In this document: in pieces, positions 21,501-29,542 of the stretch
Layout: the number at the start of each line of letters is the position of its first letter
Position numbering within the stretch: the stretch's first letter is position 1
Assembly (NCBI GenBank): GCA_033064195.1
Contig: JARBJD010000164.1
Span: 1-64,000 of the forward strand
DNA length: 64,000 bases
Direction: 5' to 3'
DNA from: Blattamonas nauphoetae
Taxonomy: Eukaryota > Preaxostyla > Oxymonadida
Notes under the pieces: model-generated
Told to the model about the DNA's origin: nothing
The model's database searches: none
What the model saw: the letters and a program-made list of their open reading frames with translations, nothing else
Program-made: the position numbers and the translations under genes

Positions 21501-24142
21501 TTTCGCAGAAGACAATTGCGTCATGTCTCGATTTCACTCCACAATCACACACTTCAACCCTCCCAATCACTCATCCACACCCCGCTGCCTCTCTTGCGGC
21601 CCTCGCTGGAGCAGGTGCTCCTCCTGCCACTCCTCAGGTTGGGAAAGTGAAGGGGAAGGGCGAAGAGAAACCAGTCACAACAGCTCTCCCTCCCTCCCTC
21701 TCCGCCCCTCTCTTCGGACCAGATGGAGTGCCCATCTTCCCGTCTCTTCCAAACTGGACCACACCAGGCACATTCCTCACTCGCTCGGGAATCATTGAGT
21801 TTGAGGACGCAAATGTGCTGGCCGCGGAGGAAGAAGCAGAGCTGAACCAGTCAGTGCAGAGAGATGAAGACGAACCTGAACCACTCAACGCCACGCAACA
21901 CTCCATCGCAGCTCCTCTTCGCGCGAGACCGGATCCAAAGAAGGAAATGGCGAAGACACTCGACCCGAAGTTTTTGGAAGAGACACACACACCATTCACG
22001 AAGGATGGGAAGAACATCCTCTTCAGAATCGCTCTCAAAGCGAATCCGGCCACGCAAAACGCAGAGTTCCCCACGCTCTCTCCATTCCTCTCATTGTCAT
22101 CGCTGGAGTTGAAGACAGACAATCCAAAACAGCTTGTTGCTCTGACACTTTATGTGAACGAAGAACGAAAACACAAAACTGCCGACTCTCCCTCCAACGA
22201 CACTCCACTCGGAAAGAAACCAAAGCCCACCCCAGCTGCATCTCCCACACCTCACAAAGACCTTTTCGGAAATTCCATCAAAAAGACAGAGTTCAAACCA
22301 CTGCTCAGCGGCTCGATGTTGTACGACAGTGTTTATGAACCGCAGCGTCTGCCGTCGTACACGCCTCTTTATTCGGTGATGGATGCGGGTGAGGTTCGTG
22401 TGCCAGCGATGTTGTTGAGAACTCGACTTGGGAAGGAGTTGAATGAAGAGCAGAAAGAGGAGAGTGAGAAGGTGGAAGAGAAGAAGGACGCGAAGGCGAA
22501 GGACGGGAAGGATGCAAAGACGGCACCGAAGAAAGGGAAGGAGGAAATCAAGCCAGACGTGACAGAACCGACGGAAGAGATGAAAGAGGAGGAAGACAGC
22601 ATGATCCTATACCTACTCGAAGGATCAATTCTCTCCGAAATCACTCAAGAGTACAAAGACACCATCGTCGCCGAACGCAAACAGGCCAAACAAGCAAAAC
22701 AACAACAAGCAGCGTCTCGGCCACCATCAGCTGCACCAGAAGTGGAACAGAAGGACACCCCGAAGGGGGCAAAAGACAAAGCAAAACCAAAGACCCCGCA
22801 GGGAGTGGGGAAAGAGCCAGAGCCGTTCGCTGAAGAACAGCTGACAGACACAGCTGAAGAAGAGCTGCATCCGCTCGGTTTGAAATGGAGACTGGACGTT
22901 GCCTCGTCAGTCCCATTCAAAGCTGCCGATGTGTCGATCTGGGCAAACACGCTTCAGCAGGCGAAGAATCGGTGGAAGGCAATCTCTCCTTTTGGATGGA
23001 ATGAAAACCTGATCAAGTTCTGTGACAACGAGCAGACGGCAGAGGATATTGTGAAGCTGATGGGCGACAAACCGCTGTTCAAGAAGAAGGACGAGGAAGA
23101 AGAGAAGTCTGACAAAGCACCTCCAAAAACTCCGAAACAACCAGCAGCCAAACCAAAAGCGAAAGAGGCGGAGAAGCCAGTGGAAGAAGAGAAGCCAAGA
23201 GAAGCCCCTGACCAAGTCCCGACTATCGACGAGCTCAACAACCTCCGAAACACAAAGGCAGAACGCGCAAAGTTGGCACAGCTCTCGAGACAATCGTTTT
23301 TGATGACGATGGCAGCAGTACAGCACAGAATCGGAGAGGGGGCACCTGACGAGAACATTGCACGACTGACCTCGGACATCCAGCCATATTTGAATGACAT
23401 CCCTCTTGTGGAGAAGGACACCGGGACGCCAGTGGCTGCAGCGAAAGACGTTAAGACAGAGAAGAAACCAGCGGCGGCGAAGGGAGCGAAGGAGGAGGTA
23501 AAAGTGGACGAGGAAGAGGGAGAACTGGAACCCTATCTGCGATACTTGTCGATCTTACCCCGCCTGCCCCTCCCACCGCCTCCTCTTCTCGTTGCGAGGA
23601 CCCAAAAGGAACGCGAGACGGAAAGACTCGTCACGAACTCGGCGGTCAAGTTCATCGCCCAACAAGAAGCTTTCTATCGAGGCGAACTCGACGCGATGGC
23701 AGCTCACGTCGACACGAAGAAGGAAGAAGCGGTTGAGGCTCCCGTCGCGAAACCAAAGGCGGGTCAGAAAGCGCCGCCGAAGAAGGAAGAGGTCCCACCC
23801 ACACCCACCGCGGAGACACCCAAACAGGAGAAGCCTGCAGTCGTCGCGTTCACATCAGACATGTTTTCAAGCGACGAGCACGAACTATTCACTCCACACT
23901 TCCTGCCGTCTGCAGCGAACGAAGAGTTACAGCAGGAAATCGACTTCACATCGTCTTTATTTGAGAAGGTCATCGCAAACACGCATGACATCGAGAATTA
24001 TTTGGATCATATGGAGAAGGAGAGAGTCAATGCAGCGATTGTGATGCGAGAGCTGGCCTTTAGGCAGTTTGCGAAGGATAGGATGATGGCGTTTAAGAAG
24101 AAGATGGAGAAGGAGGAGGAAGGGGAAGATGATGAGGATTGA
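15584..24142 (+). CDS. ADGB: Androglobin-like protein (calpain-like, no globin seen), 2852 aa
   Basis: This looks like a relative of androglobin, the chimeric calpain-like/globin protein of motile cilia. Residues about 320-345 (GKYIVRLWVDGEWRMIVVDD) and 420-435 (LELWPALLIKAILK) match the calpain-like fold; FWMPWTDFIHFFDEWDMF near residue 1120 and SSEPIELLV near 1390 match later androglobin segments, as does LKWRLDVAS near 2435. Between 1400 and 2400, where animal androglobins carry the circularly permuted globin and IQ motif, I see Pro/Ser-rich and beta-type sequence but no globin. The region aligning with the calpain His (VVSSLLGFVP) has Ser, so protease activity is unlikely. Acidic and Lys/Ala/Pro-rich linkers (DAKGGAAGK type) abound. 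I chose the ATG at 15584 because the 28 codons upstream are hydrophobic and begin an open frame without family resemblance. There is no intron. Confidence 0.8.
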   Translation: MTSKAAPAKPGSDAKGGAAGKALPGQPASQDPVGKPVRLLIPEHQHPLSQSPLWSNKALLDEKWESNTPGGLFEDPAGFPLLPQSFSHDLDLHWMRPTELFQYYHDFDAKSTDPFSSLPQTQVPTNAKDKGKVDPKAQQPVSSEDKFANQPFLIKDSCMTQDESHIDAFARRRQLHFEDFCGVTLIPPVAPHEPPKDSIPPPTTPTTPMKSTKPTTTKDTKQDQSPPESVQGLLKIGTATGAQPQLQPIVNVISASQATRLNSLLAPWKHLISTFLHLAHRNEEMQLDLETVLRGEEESLPDILWSSIYPQNESGQPQLSPTGKYIVRLWVDGEWRMIVVDDRLPVCLRTKPVNKERDVRKWVEYGPDGKIIDSTTFDDDEEAQEIEGEQTPETQISDTQTTTTVPPPCLSVLLPLACSSTTQRLELWPALLIKAILKVTSGDEADVVLGSSPVVVSSLLGFVPHTVSVKHSLLPPPLTWNGHQTNNRDRSETYPSDLNESQSESESESGSLSPFRFNSGPNSAFHSGLPTERQQAEQMADGASGWEQYLRSAAHEDEEWFLFLASLMRGEDPSLPLFGLRRAVEQGMSEEELKNVLFSSYLHSKNPNTLKLDEIQRKELNIWTEKAFPEKYTLDPPPPSVDSEGSQKDQQENDTPSALTSEPVEQSDRSESVTGSSAASEPPLMPAPASDALFFRLGNRHKEHPPPLLSARIAHNSLIQKEARCLGLDTQHPHFVTGLAIVRDERLVRLVSPFSSWLGRFGWNDSANWNSETENILGDVFFERRYSTVKVEEPYVDDFEIAEDIIAEVGEMGDADEDDEDEDERIVAIRKIKQKQRMREEIRKEREEEMKKIVPFFTDVKVPSPDEIEAEVAKIFGERDENGVRTKLPEEVEQSIQKERMRIERKKLEAQRVVLRREFIEEKAIREDAIQLELLKSELLEEDSDYEDEEENESENESVRSEDNMQTTEREERLREEQEVMDKVEAARLMQVEQDLKEYSHSSFAFSGSLEDIELLERQCERLKKMEQLAEAVHNEVNKVNELPPDDAFGEDGPIQSRPLTSDELLGDAFSTTGEMEQTASTPSPVSFEPSGVTAFLKDRSILDPLQFPIEHQPGKHDFWMPWTDFIHFFDEWDMFHAPLKQDADIDTQSAAKMTSFYASLLARNKKEDETHEEPVIPSLGLFATHSEFLSTCLDVDELKAAQFPGEQDDPDAGPVSQKFQLTTMHKQQSTPTDQPPAPSKDTKDAKKPPAKDAKAKVEEKQPAAKAEEQPAEQKEDLFPCPPKAQIEEMEDADVCNVVSVLRRTVASNVHPLTRIHLAEYEEGMDGKGAKPGLNSGRGWGFKDSTNTQTDQAEVKDTKAKQAEKAPAGKKKEEVVTQVVSSFTPFMTSSEPIELLVKNTTAKQGRSLLITLHTLPAAGQTEWKGRDEKEMSLLQKRKEKQKKTEQQNTANPQPSTPQTTEPADPFETIKADLPEMATLTIVHVPSWDSSPSTHTPVLALSTRRVNSAWLHLPQTPPLPSILFANQNTNPDTQTISNSFYDRQFTLFHIRVVAPRGYRLTVSCPADISVSLAPAANFIPSLRFLPVSPSGDPLQLDSTSTNYTIAKFELEGCPISDKKRSTPELPPQTARPNGFKLDLHPASTGVGGTDASKLPFVMLASSPVLFERVCDLDTRTIVIPHGTISMKNFDSMRLRAKASETCTDKLPPPPDQLTALLLNSLLLFPRPTLPGDDKKKKKERVERPSSTHDDKPGEAKQPLPFSQDAQLNLDIKSLLNLPFGHLRCVFHVLTPASSVLEDWVSLSIVSPALPSIEPLLQSKIDNANTSDDIQPPAFQTPLPTSIFPARDWTILNMTPGNRTNLVELNGSDYPVLSINLSIPTQQFPHFHTSSFFPNPFPFNSIGDISPDVIVLRMYTKKPSAYSLLQPENMQTGTNIRKVQRSPSPSAEFHLNLIHQQLNLPPPVYIPPDTIPVLVSQKTIASCLDFTPQSHTSTLPITHPHPAASLAALAGAGAPPATPQVGKVKGKGEEKPVTTALPPSLSAPLFGPDGVPIFPSLPNWTTPGTFLTRSGIIEFEDANVLAAEEEAELNQSVQRDEDEPEPLNATQHSIAAPLRARPDPKKEMAKTLDPKFLEETHTPFTKDGKNILFRIALKANPATQNAEFPTLSPFLSLSSLELKTDNPKQLVALTLYVNEERKHKTADSPSNDTPLGKKPKPTPAASPTPHKDLFGNSIKKTEFKPLLSGSMLYDSVYEPQRLPSYTPLYSVMDAGEVRVPAMLLRTRLGKELNEEQKEESEKVEEKKDAKAKDGKDAKTAPKKGKEEIKPDVTEPTEEMKEEEDSMILYLLEGSILSEITQEYKDTIVAERKQAKQAKQQQAASRPPSAAPEVEQKDTPKGAKDKAKPKTPQGVGKEPEPFAEEQLTDTAEEELHPLGLKWRLDVASSVPFKAADVSIWANTLQQAKNRWKAISPFGWNENLIKFCDNEQTAEDIVKLMGDKPLFKKKDEEEEKSDKAPPKTPKQPAAKPKAKEAEKPVEEEKPREAPDQVPTIDELNNLRNTKAERAKLAQLSRQSFLMTMAAVQHRIGEGAPDENIARLTSDIQPYLNDIPLVEKDTGTPVAAAKDVKTEKKPAAAKGAKEEVKVDEEEGELEPYLRYLSILPRLPLPPPPLLVARTQKERETERLVTNSAVKFIAQQEAFYRGELDAMAAHVDTKKEEAVEAPVAKPKAGQKAPPKKEEVPPTPTAETPKQEKPAVVAFTSDMFSSDEHELFTPHFLPSAANEELQQEIDFTSSLFEKVIANTHDIENYLDHMEKERVNAAIVMRELAFRQFAKDRMMAFKKKMEKEEEGEDDED

Positions 24143-24373
24143 GAAAGAGCGGAGTTTCATCTCACGGGGTACATCTCACCCTCGATCTCATAATTTTGTT
24201 CAGTTTGTCGAACCTTTTGTCGTAATCACAGAGAAACTTGGAATGTGAACTTTCAATGATGAGAGAAACTTCTTCAGGGAATGTAAAACAGTCAAAAAGA
24301 TTGACATATGCGATAGGAGAAGAGAATTCTTGTGATATGTGAAGAAGAGTGACGTAGAAAAAAGTGATGGTCA

Positions 24374-26503
24374 ATGGACTTTCTTAACTCATTCCTTTCC
24401 TCATTACAATCTGATAGTAAAAATGCTCCTCTACCTCTCTCCCCTGATCCATTAGTTCCCACTTTGCCATCGTATCTTGTTTCTCCATCGTTTACCAGAC
24501 ATCGATCATTTAATCTCTCCTTCCTTCTTAGACATGAGAGATATGGCACTCAATTTGATGCTCTCAGGTCTCCAGATCTCGACAGAGCCGGAGGCCTCTT
24601 TTCACCAGTACATCCTGGTCAGCAAACACCTTCAACGGATACACAAAATTTTCAAATTGATGAAACTTTTCAACCACACGCTGTGCCTGAAGAGCAGCTC
24701 ACTCAAGCGTTATCTGTTCCAGTGAGTATAGATATAGGCAGTTACGACATGCTTAGTGTCGAGTACGGATGTACATCGCTTCGTGCAGCGTTCCAAGTTC
24801 GACACAAAGAAATTCGAGAGCTAATCAAAGAGTTGGATGGAACAAACGCTGAACGAGCAAATTTTGATGTACCCAACCCTGTTTGTTCTCTTCATTTCTT
24901 TCTGATGACTTTCAGGATGAAAGATGGTATTTTGGAAGAATCGTCTCAGCGTCACCAAATGTTGATAAATTGAATGTTTCTGACATTCTTCTCGAGGGAG
25001 GCAATGGAAAATGTGCATCTTTGATCTTTTCAAATCAATTTGCTGTTTTCCCAGGACAGGTTCATCATTCATCTTTTTCATCTCTCCAGTTCGTTGCAGT
25101 GAAGGGAATTCTCGAAGCACGAAAGCAATTAATCGTTACAGAACTGATTGATGTTTCTTTTTCTTTGTCTTACCATTCTCTAGGGCGTATTACCTCCGCA
25201 TCCCAATCATGATCTCGATCACCATCGTGCGCCTGATGGAATGGAAATCATCACAGCGCAGGGGCCTTTTCTCCGTGTCGCTGAGTATTTATCAGAAAAT
25301 GTTCCTGATCCGTACCCAATTGACTTCTCTTCGTTTGAATCTCTCATCGCACATGTTTACTCAACGAAGCCACAAGTTGTCGTCCTCGTATGTTCCTGTC
25401 TCTCTCACTCCTTCAGTTTGGCCCGTTTCTGGATCCTCTCGACCCGATTGTCCAACGATGCAACAGCATGGGCTTCAAAACTCCAGAAGAGCTTTTCGAT
25501 GAATTACTCAAAATTATTGCCGGATTAGCTCAAGATCTCACCACCCAGTTCATCCTCGTTCCACATACAAAGGATCTTGCCTATACATCTGGCCTTCCGT
25601 TCGTCCCAATGACACCATTTGATGTGAATCTCGAGAAGTTCCTTCCTGTCAATCAAAATCAACCAACCTCATATCATATCGACACATCTGTGAACTCACT
25701 CCATGTATATTCAAATCTATTTCTGTTATCATTTTCGTTGTCGTCTTCACAGATCCATCTTGTCCCAAATCCTGCGTTTGTGACGATAAACAATGTGGAG
25801 TTTCTGTTGATGAGCGAAGACATACTCTTCCACATCAACAAAAGACATTGCAACAAGTTTCGCTTTTCATTGTCCCGAATCATCTCTTCATTTTTCAGAG
25901 TCGATATTTCGAATAAAAACGGTCCATCATCCGACACCTTCACCACACTCTGCTCGTATCTCCTTAAACAACGAAGGTTTGCCTTCTTCAATCATGCATC
26001 ATTCTCTCCCAGCATCTTCCCACTCGCCTCTCTCCCCACTCCCCCACCTCAATCGTACAACACTAACATGCCCACCACACAAGATGAGTTCGAATCACTC
26101 CGAATGTCTGCTGCTGACCACACCCAAACAGCCATTTTCAGAATTTCCGAAGCACCACACGTTGTGATTGTCCCATCCATCCTCAAACACTTTGTCAGGG
26201 TGTGCCCCGTTGTATTGAGTTATCATTTGTCTATTTCTCCTTTAGCGCGTGGATGAGACCGTGTTTATCAACCCTGGCTCGTTCAGACAGAACAAGAAGA
26301 TTGCATCCATCAGCATTGCTCCTGCTGGGCGAGTAACAACAGCTGCTGCAAATGAATTCCTTCAGAAGCAGCAGAGGGAACGGAATCGGCTGATGGAGGA
26401 TGAGGAATCTGAAGAAGACACTCCTCAGATGATCATCGATCCTCAAGAAGCTAATCACTTCATTGATAGGATACGAGTCGATTTAATGAGCAGCTCGAGG
26501 TAG
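24374..26503 (+). CDS. POLA2: DNA polymerase alpha subunit B, 9 exons, 610 aa
   Basis: This is the regulatory B subunit of the DNA polymerase alpha-primase complex, which tethers primase-polymerase at nuclear replication forks. After splicing it reads ERWYFGRIVSASPNVDKLN, then FAVFPGQ, the inactive phosphoesterase core with VVVLFGPFLDPLDP and LVPNPAFVTINNVEF, QRSIFPLASLP, and HFVRRVDETVFINPGSF at the C-terminus, all in family order. Introns: 24881-24915, 25060-25089, 25153-25183, 25388-25416, 25705-25752, 25857-25898, 25977-26012, 26200-26245 (29-48 nt, all GT-AG). A further 42-nt in-frame intron near 24490-24531 is possible. The length is close to the human protein (598 aa). It starts at ATG 24374, about 230 bp after the androglobin stop. 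Confidence 0.93.
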
Positions 26504-26620
26504 ATATGGGCAATACAACATCTCAACTGTTCATTTTCATCATTATTTTTGAAGAACTGTCATCAGTGCGGGTAAAATCAGATTAAGGGTGACCTTTTTC
26601 GTCACCATCGAATCTAGCCA

Positions 26621-28092
26621 ATGGGAAATCAATGCCCCTATCCAAAATATGAATACCCACTAACGACACCTCCTGCGTATACTCCGCAGTATTTCTTTCA
26701 ACAATGTACCTTATCTGCTGGAGCAGCAACTCGTACACTCTTCACTCAATCACGTGGAAAGATTGTTCAGTGGAAGGGTATGTGCACAGGAGAAGGCAAA
26801 GATTTACAATTTTGGATGAATCCAACTGAAACTTCAGTGTCAAGTCACGACATTACTGTCCATTCGACTCCTCAAGTTCGCAGCACGTATGGAAATAACT
26901 ACTTCATGAAAGGCCAAGAAGTTGTCTTCAGAGCCCGAATTGATGAACTTCGTATGCAGTCTCTTTTTATCAGAGTTCTCAGACACGACCACAAGCCATG
27001 AACTTCACCTCGTTGCGCACCATGGTGAAGGCGAACCTGACCCCAACATGACCTGGGAAGCCTACCTGTTCCACTTCGGTGGAGGTGCTCTTAATGCTCC
27101 CAGTCGGTATTTCTCCAGATTCTGGCAAAGCAAAATCCTTAAATTCAGAGGAACATTCACAACCGATCCAGAGGTTTCAGAATACTACCCAGCACCTGGA
27201 CAGCCTGGACCAGGCCCCGGACGCCCCGGTAGCCCTGGATACGGTGGTGGTGCTGGATTCAGTAGCCCTGGACACCCTAGCCCTGGATACGGAAGCCCTG
27301 GATACGGAAGCCCTGGACACGCTGGTGGGTCACCTCATCCACAACAGCGTGGCCCACCCAAGGAGTTTGTCGTGACCTTCCACGCAAAGAACGAGAACGA
27401 TGGATCAACAGAAAAGTTTCGACTGTACATGCCTGCTGATTTCTCACTCATTGAGAAGATCCGCAAACAATACCGAAAGCAGAAAGAAGTTAGTGTTGAA
27501 CTGAAACTGACATCTCGCGGAGATTCGGCCTTTTCTGGACAACTCCTCAGTTCGAAAAAACACACAGCCTGGCGTTCCTCCTCAGCCCCAACAAGGCTAT
27601 CCTCCACAGCCCGGCGTTCCTCCTCAACCGCAACCAGGCTATCCTCCACAGCAGGGATATCCTCCTCAGCAGCCAGGCTACCAACCTCAACAGCAGCCAG
27701 GATACCAACCTCAGCCTGGATATCAGCCCCAGCCACAATACCAACAATCTCCTCCGCAGCAAGGATTCCAACCACAGCCACCTCCAGCACAGGGGTATCC
27801 TCCTCAGCCGTACCAGCAGTCACCTCCCCAGCAGGGATATCCTACACAACAGCCAGGATACCAACCTCAACCTGGATACCAACCTCAACCTGGATACCAG
27901 CCCCAGCCACAATACCAACAGTCTCCTCCGCAGAAACAAGGTGATTATCCTCAACAACCTCAGCAAGGCTATCCTCCTCAACAGTTCCAAGCACCACCTC
28001 AAGGATATCCTCCTCAGGAGTACCAGCCCCCACCTCAAGGATATCCTCCTCAACAGTACCAATCACCAACTCAAGGATTTCCCACGCAGTAG
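26621..28092 (+). CDS. Unknown protein with a (PQ)GYP-repeat tail
   Basis: I do not recognise the N-terminal domain. Exon 1 (26621-26951) gives a soluble, beta-rich region with a conserved-looking WMNPTE. An intron starting at 26952 can end at 26973 (22 nt) or 26982 (31 nt); both keep frame. Next comes [20 protein letters not shown], then a Gly/Pro linker ([12 protein letters not shown]), then a second folded-looking block ([20 protein letters not shown]). The tail, from 27551 to TAG at 28092, is about 180 residues of [11 protein letters not shown] repeats in a different frame; I join it with a 58-nt intron at 27493-27550. A frameshift is the alternative. Such tails are typical of membrane-associated or phase-separating adaptor proteins, which is only an analogy here. 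Predicted length is 460-463 aa. Confidence 0.6.
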
Positions 28093-28212
28093 ATCCAGAC
28101 ATCATTACTCATCTCATCCTTCTCTCTATTAAGTTTTGGAGGTCTTGTGTCCCTAAATATATGTTTCGTGTTCATTGTTTCTGAATCATTGACGAAAACG
28201 GTGAAGTGAACT

Positions 28213-29432
28213 TCAGCGTTCTGGATGAACAAAACAGAGAGCATGGATGAAGTTCCTGGCTCCAAAAGTGAGAAGTGCATCCTGTATTTCTGGAGTTTTG
28301 GCATATAGAAAACCTGCCATCCCAAGTGAGTTGGCTCCGATTGGTGAAGGACTGACTCTGGATCTTTCATTTGATGGAGGAATCCATTCACTCCTCTGGC
28401 GAGGAACAACCAACAAAACTTTTCGTGTGATGACAACATTATATGAGAATGGAGCAGGTGATTGTTCGAGAACAGGTGGAGAGTCAGGTGGAAGATACCC
28501 ACATTCTTTCATTTCTGTTTCAAGGAGAAGGAGGGCTGAATTGATCAATGAAAGCAATTGGTTCGGATCATGAGCAGATCTTTCGACGTCTGTTACCGAA
28601 AATTCATGGAATGCGTGAAGGCATGGAGAGAAGAAAGTCAAGGATTTAAAAAGTGGATTTATCGGGTTATCAATGAACTTTGGTTCATAAGTAGGAGAGA
28701 TCAGATAGTATTGGTGGATTGGAACCGAATCAAACGAATCCAATGGGATGCACTGTAGATGTTTGTGTATTTGACTGGAATGAGTGCCACAACGAAGGAG
28801 GATCAGACCTTGCTCCACTATTTCTTCCAGAATTGTACCAAAGAACTCCATCGATCTCAGACAGAATTTTTGAGGCAGCACAACAATCCGCTAGCGTGAG
28901 ATGACTCTGAACGATGAAAAAAGCTGAAATAAATACGAGTTGGTCTTCAAATTGTACAGTCGGAACAACAATATGATGATCAGCACAGAGGTATTTGTTG
29001 ATGAGAATATGATGCGTATTAAATAAAGTTTCGATGATTCTGAAGAGAGATCAGATGAAGTGTCGGTGATAGGACATACTGCCCAGGATCAGGGCACTCA
29101 AATGGATCAGAGAGTGTAGGAGATGATTTTTGAGTTGATGCATTTTGAGGTTCGTGATGGATTGTGGAGCCTGCATAGAGATTCCTGTCTCTTTGCAACG
29201 GATTTTCCGACGGCATTCTCAAGTTCATCTGTTCATAAAAGTGGACAGGATGGAACAAAAATGAACATATACTCGATGCATACGAGATATGGAGGCTCTT
29301 CTAAGTTCCGTGTCGTTGAGAGAGTTGGGAGAACGTGATTTGATGCTGAATTAATGTGGATGTTGCAGGAAGAATAACAGTGAAACCTATTAGTTCCTTT
29401 TCTTTCTCGATGATCTTTTGGAGAAGAGTCAT
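28213..29432 (-). CDS. APA1: Ap4A phosphorylase / ATP adenylyltransferase, 5 exons, 345 aa
   Basis: This protein is predicted to cleave diadenosine tetraphosphate phosphorolytically to ATP and ADP. Exons on the minus strand: 29432-29387, 29345-29284, 29228-29080, 29039-28937, 28890-28213, with introns of 41, 55, 40 and 46 nt. The spliced N-terminus reads LEEPPYLMNLRMPSENPL, matching the yeast Apa1/2 beginning; then DPFECPDPGQ, then HHILINKYLCADHHIVVP, the HIT-like active-site block QIHKHLQ with catalytic His, and the C-terminal domain with YNVVITRKVLLVVPRQRSE and NSLGMAGFLYAK. The length agrees with yeast Apa1 (321 aa). It lies tail to tail with the GYP-repeat gene, 120 bp apart, and follows the PPP gene on the same strand. 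Confidence 0.88.
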
Positions 29433-29542
29433 TCACTGATATTCAACAGAACAGCTCAGACAACGCTAATGGGCTCATCATCTTCAAGAAAACACTCTTA
29501 AACAAGTGAGTACAGGATTGCAGATTAAAAGAAATGGAAGTC

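Noticed and set aside
24721-24760. GTGAGT...TTAG as a further intron in POLA2
   Set aside because: Removing these 35 bases shifts the frame out of the POLA2-like reading, which is open and consistent without it.
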